From positions 1 through 6,765 of the forward strand of contig CAYXXN010000137.1 in the NCBI GenBank assembly GCA_964469055.1: a DNA stretch of 6,765 bases, in the 5' to 3' direction. The notes beneath the pieces were generated by a model that worked only from the letters and a program-made list of their open reading frames with translations, made no database searches and was not told the origin of the DNA. How positions within the stretch are numbered: position 1 is the first letter of the stretch; each line of letters starts with the position of its first letter. Shown here piece by piece: positions 6,759-6,765 of the stretch. The DNA is from CAYXXN01 sp964469055. Lineage in GTDB: Bacteria; Acidobacteriota; Thermoanaerobaculia; Multivoradales; JAHEKO01. The translations under genes were made by a program, and so were the position numbers.

Positions 6759-6765
6759 AGAGGAC

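Overview
This window is very GC-rich DNA with tightly packed genes whose third codon positions are mostly G or C. Two signals point to Acidobacteriota, probably a Thermoanaerobaculia- or Holophagae-like lineage. One is a secreted von Willebrand A protein of the acidobacterial 'VWFA-related' type. The other is a multiheme cytochrome ending in the short GFESG-type tail that I recall as common in secreted proteins of that group. The lineage is an inference; the window has no rRNA or other phylogenetic marker.

Layout, left to right: (1) 3-497 (+), the C-terminal part of a TPR protein cut by the window edge; (2) 500-1141 (+), msrA, methionine sulfoxide reductase A, 2 nt behind the TPR gene and with its Shine-Dalgarno inside it; (3) 1138-1578 (-), a YkgJ-type cysteine-cluster protein, convergent with msrA so that the two stop codons share one CTAG; (4) 1579-1643, a short divergent promoter region with a 23-bp near-perfect palindrome; (5) 1644-2009 (+), a small HExxH zincin-like metallopeptidase; (6) 2010-2117, a 108-bp spacer with a G-run cluster and a 38-nt hairpin; (7) 2118-3950 (+), a secreted pentaheme c-type cytochrome; (8) 3951-3970, a 20-bp hairpin that exactly fills the gap between convergent genes; (9) 3971-4828 (-), prmA-like ribosomal protein L11 methyltransferase; (10) 4836-6758 (-), a secreted VWA protein 7 nt upstream of prmA and probably cotranscribed with it, reaching almost to the right edge.

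The genes look like ordinary chromosomal housekeeping and envelope functions (protein repair, ribosome modification, periplasmic redox, surface protein), not one dedicated pathway. I see no mobile element, CRISPR array, tRNA, rRNA or phage gene. I do not see a convincing new multi-gene system. The items most worth a second look are the three non-coding inverted repeats, the pentaheme cytochrome of unknown partner with its C-terminal tail, and the domain build of the VWA protein.
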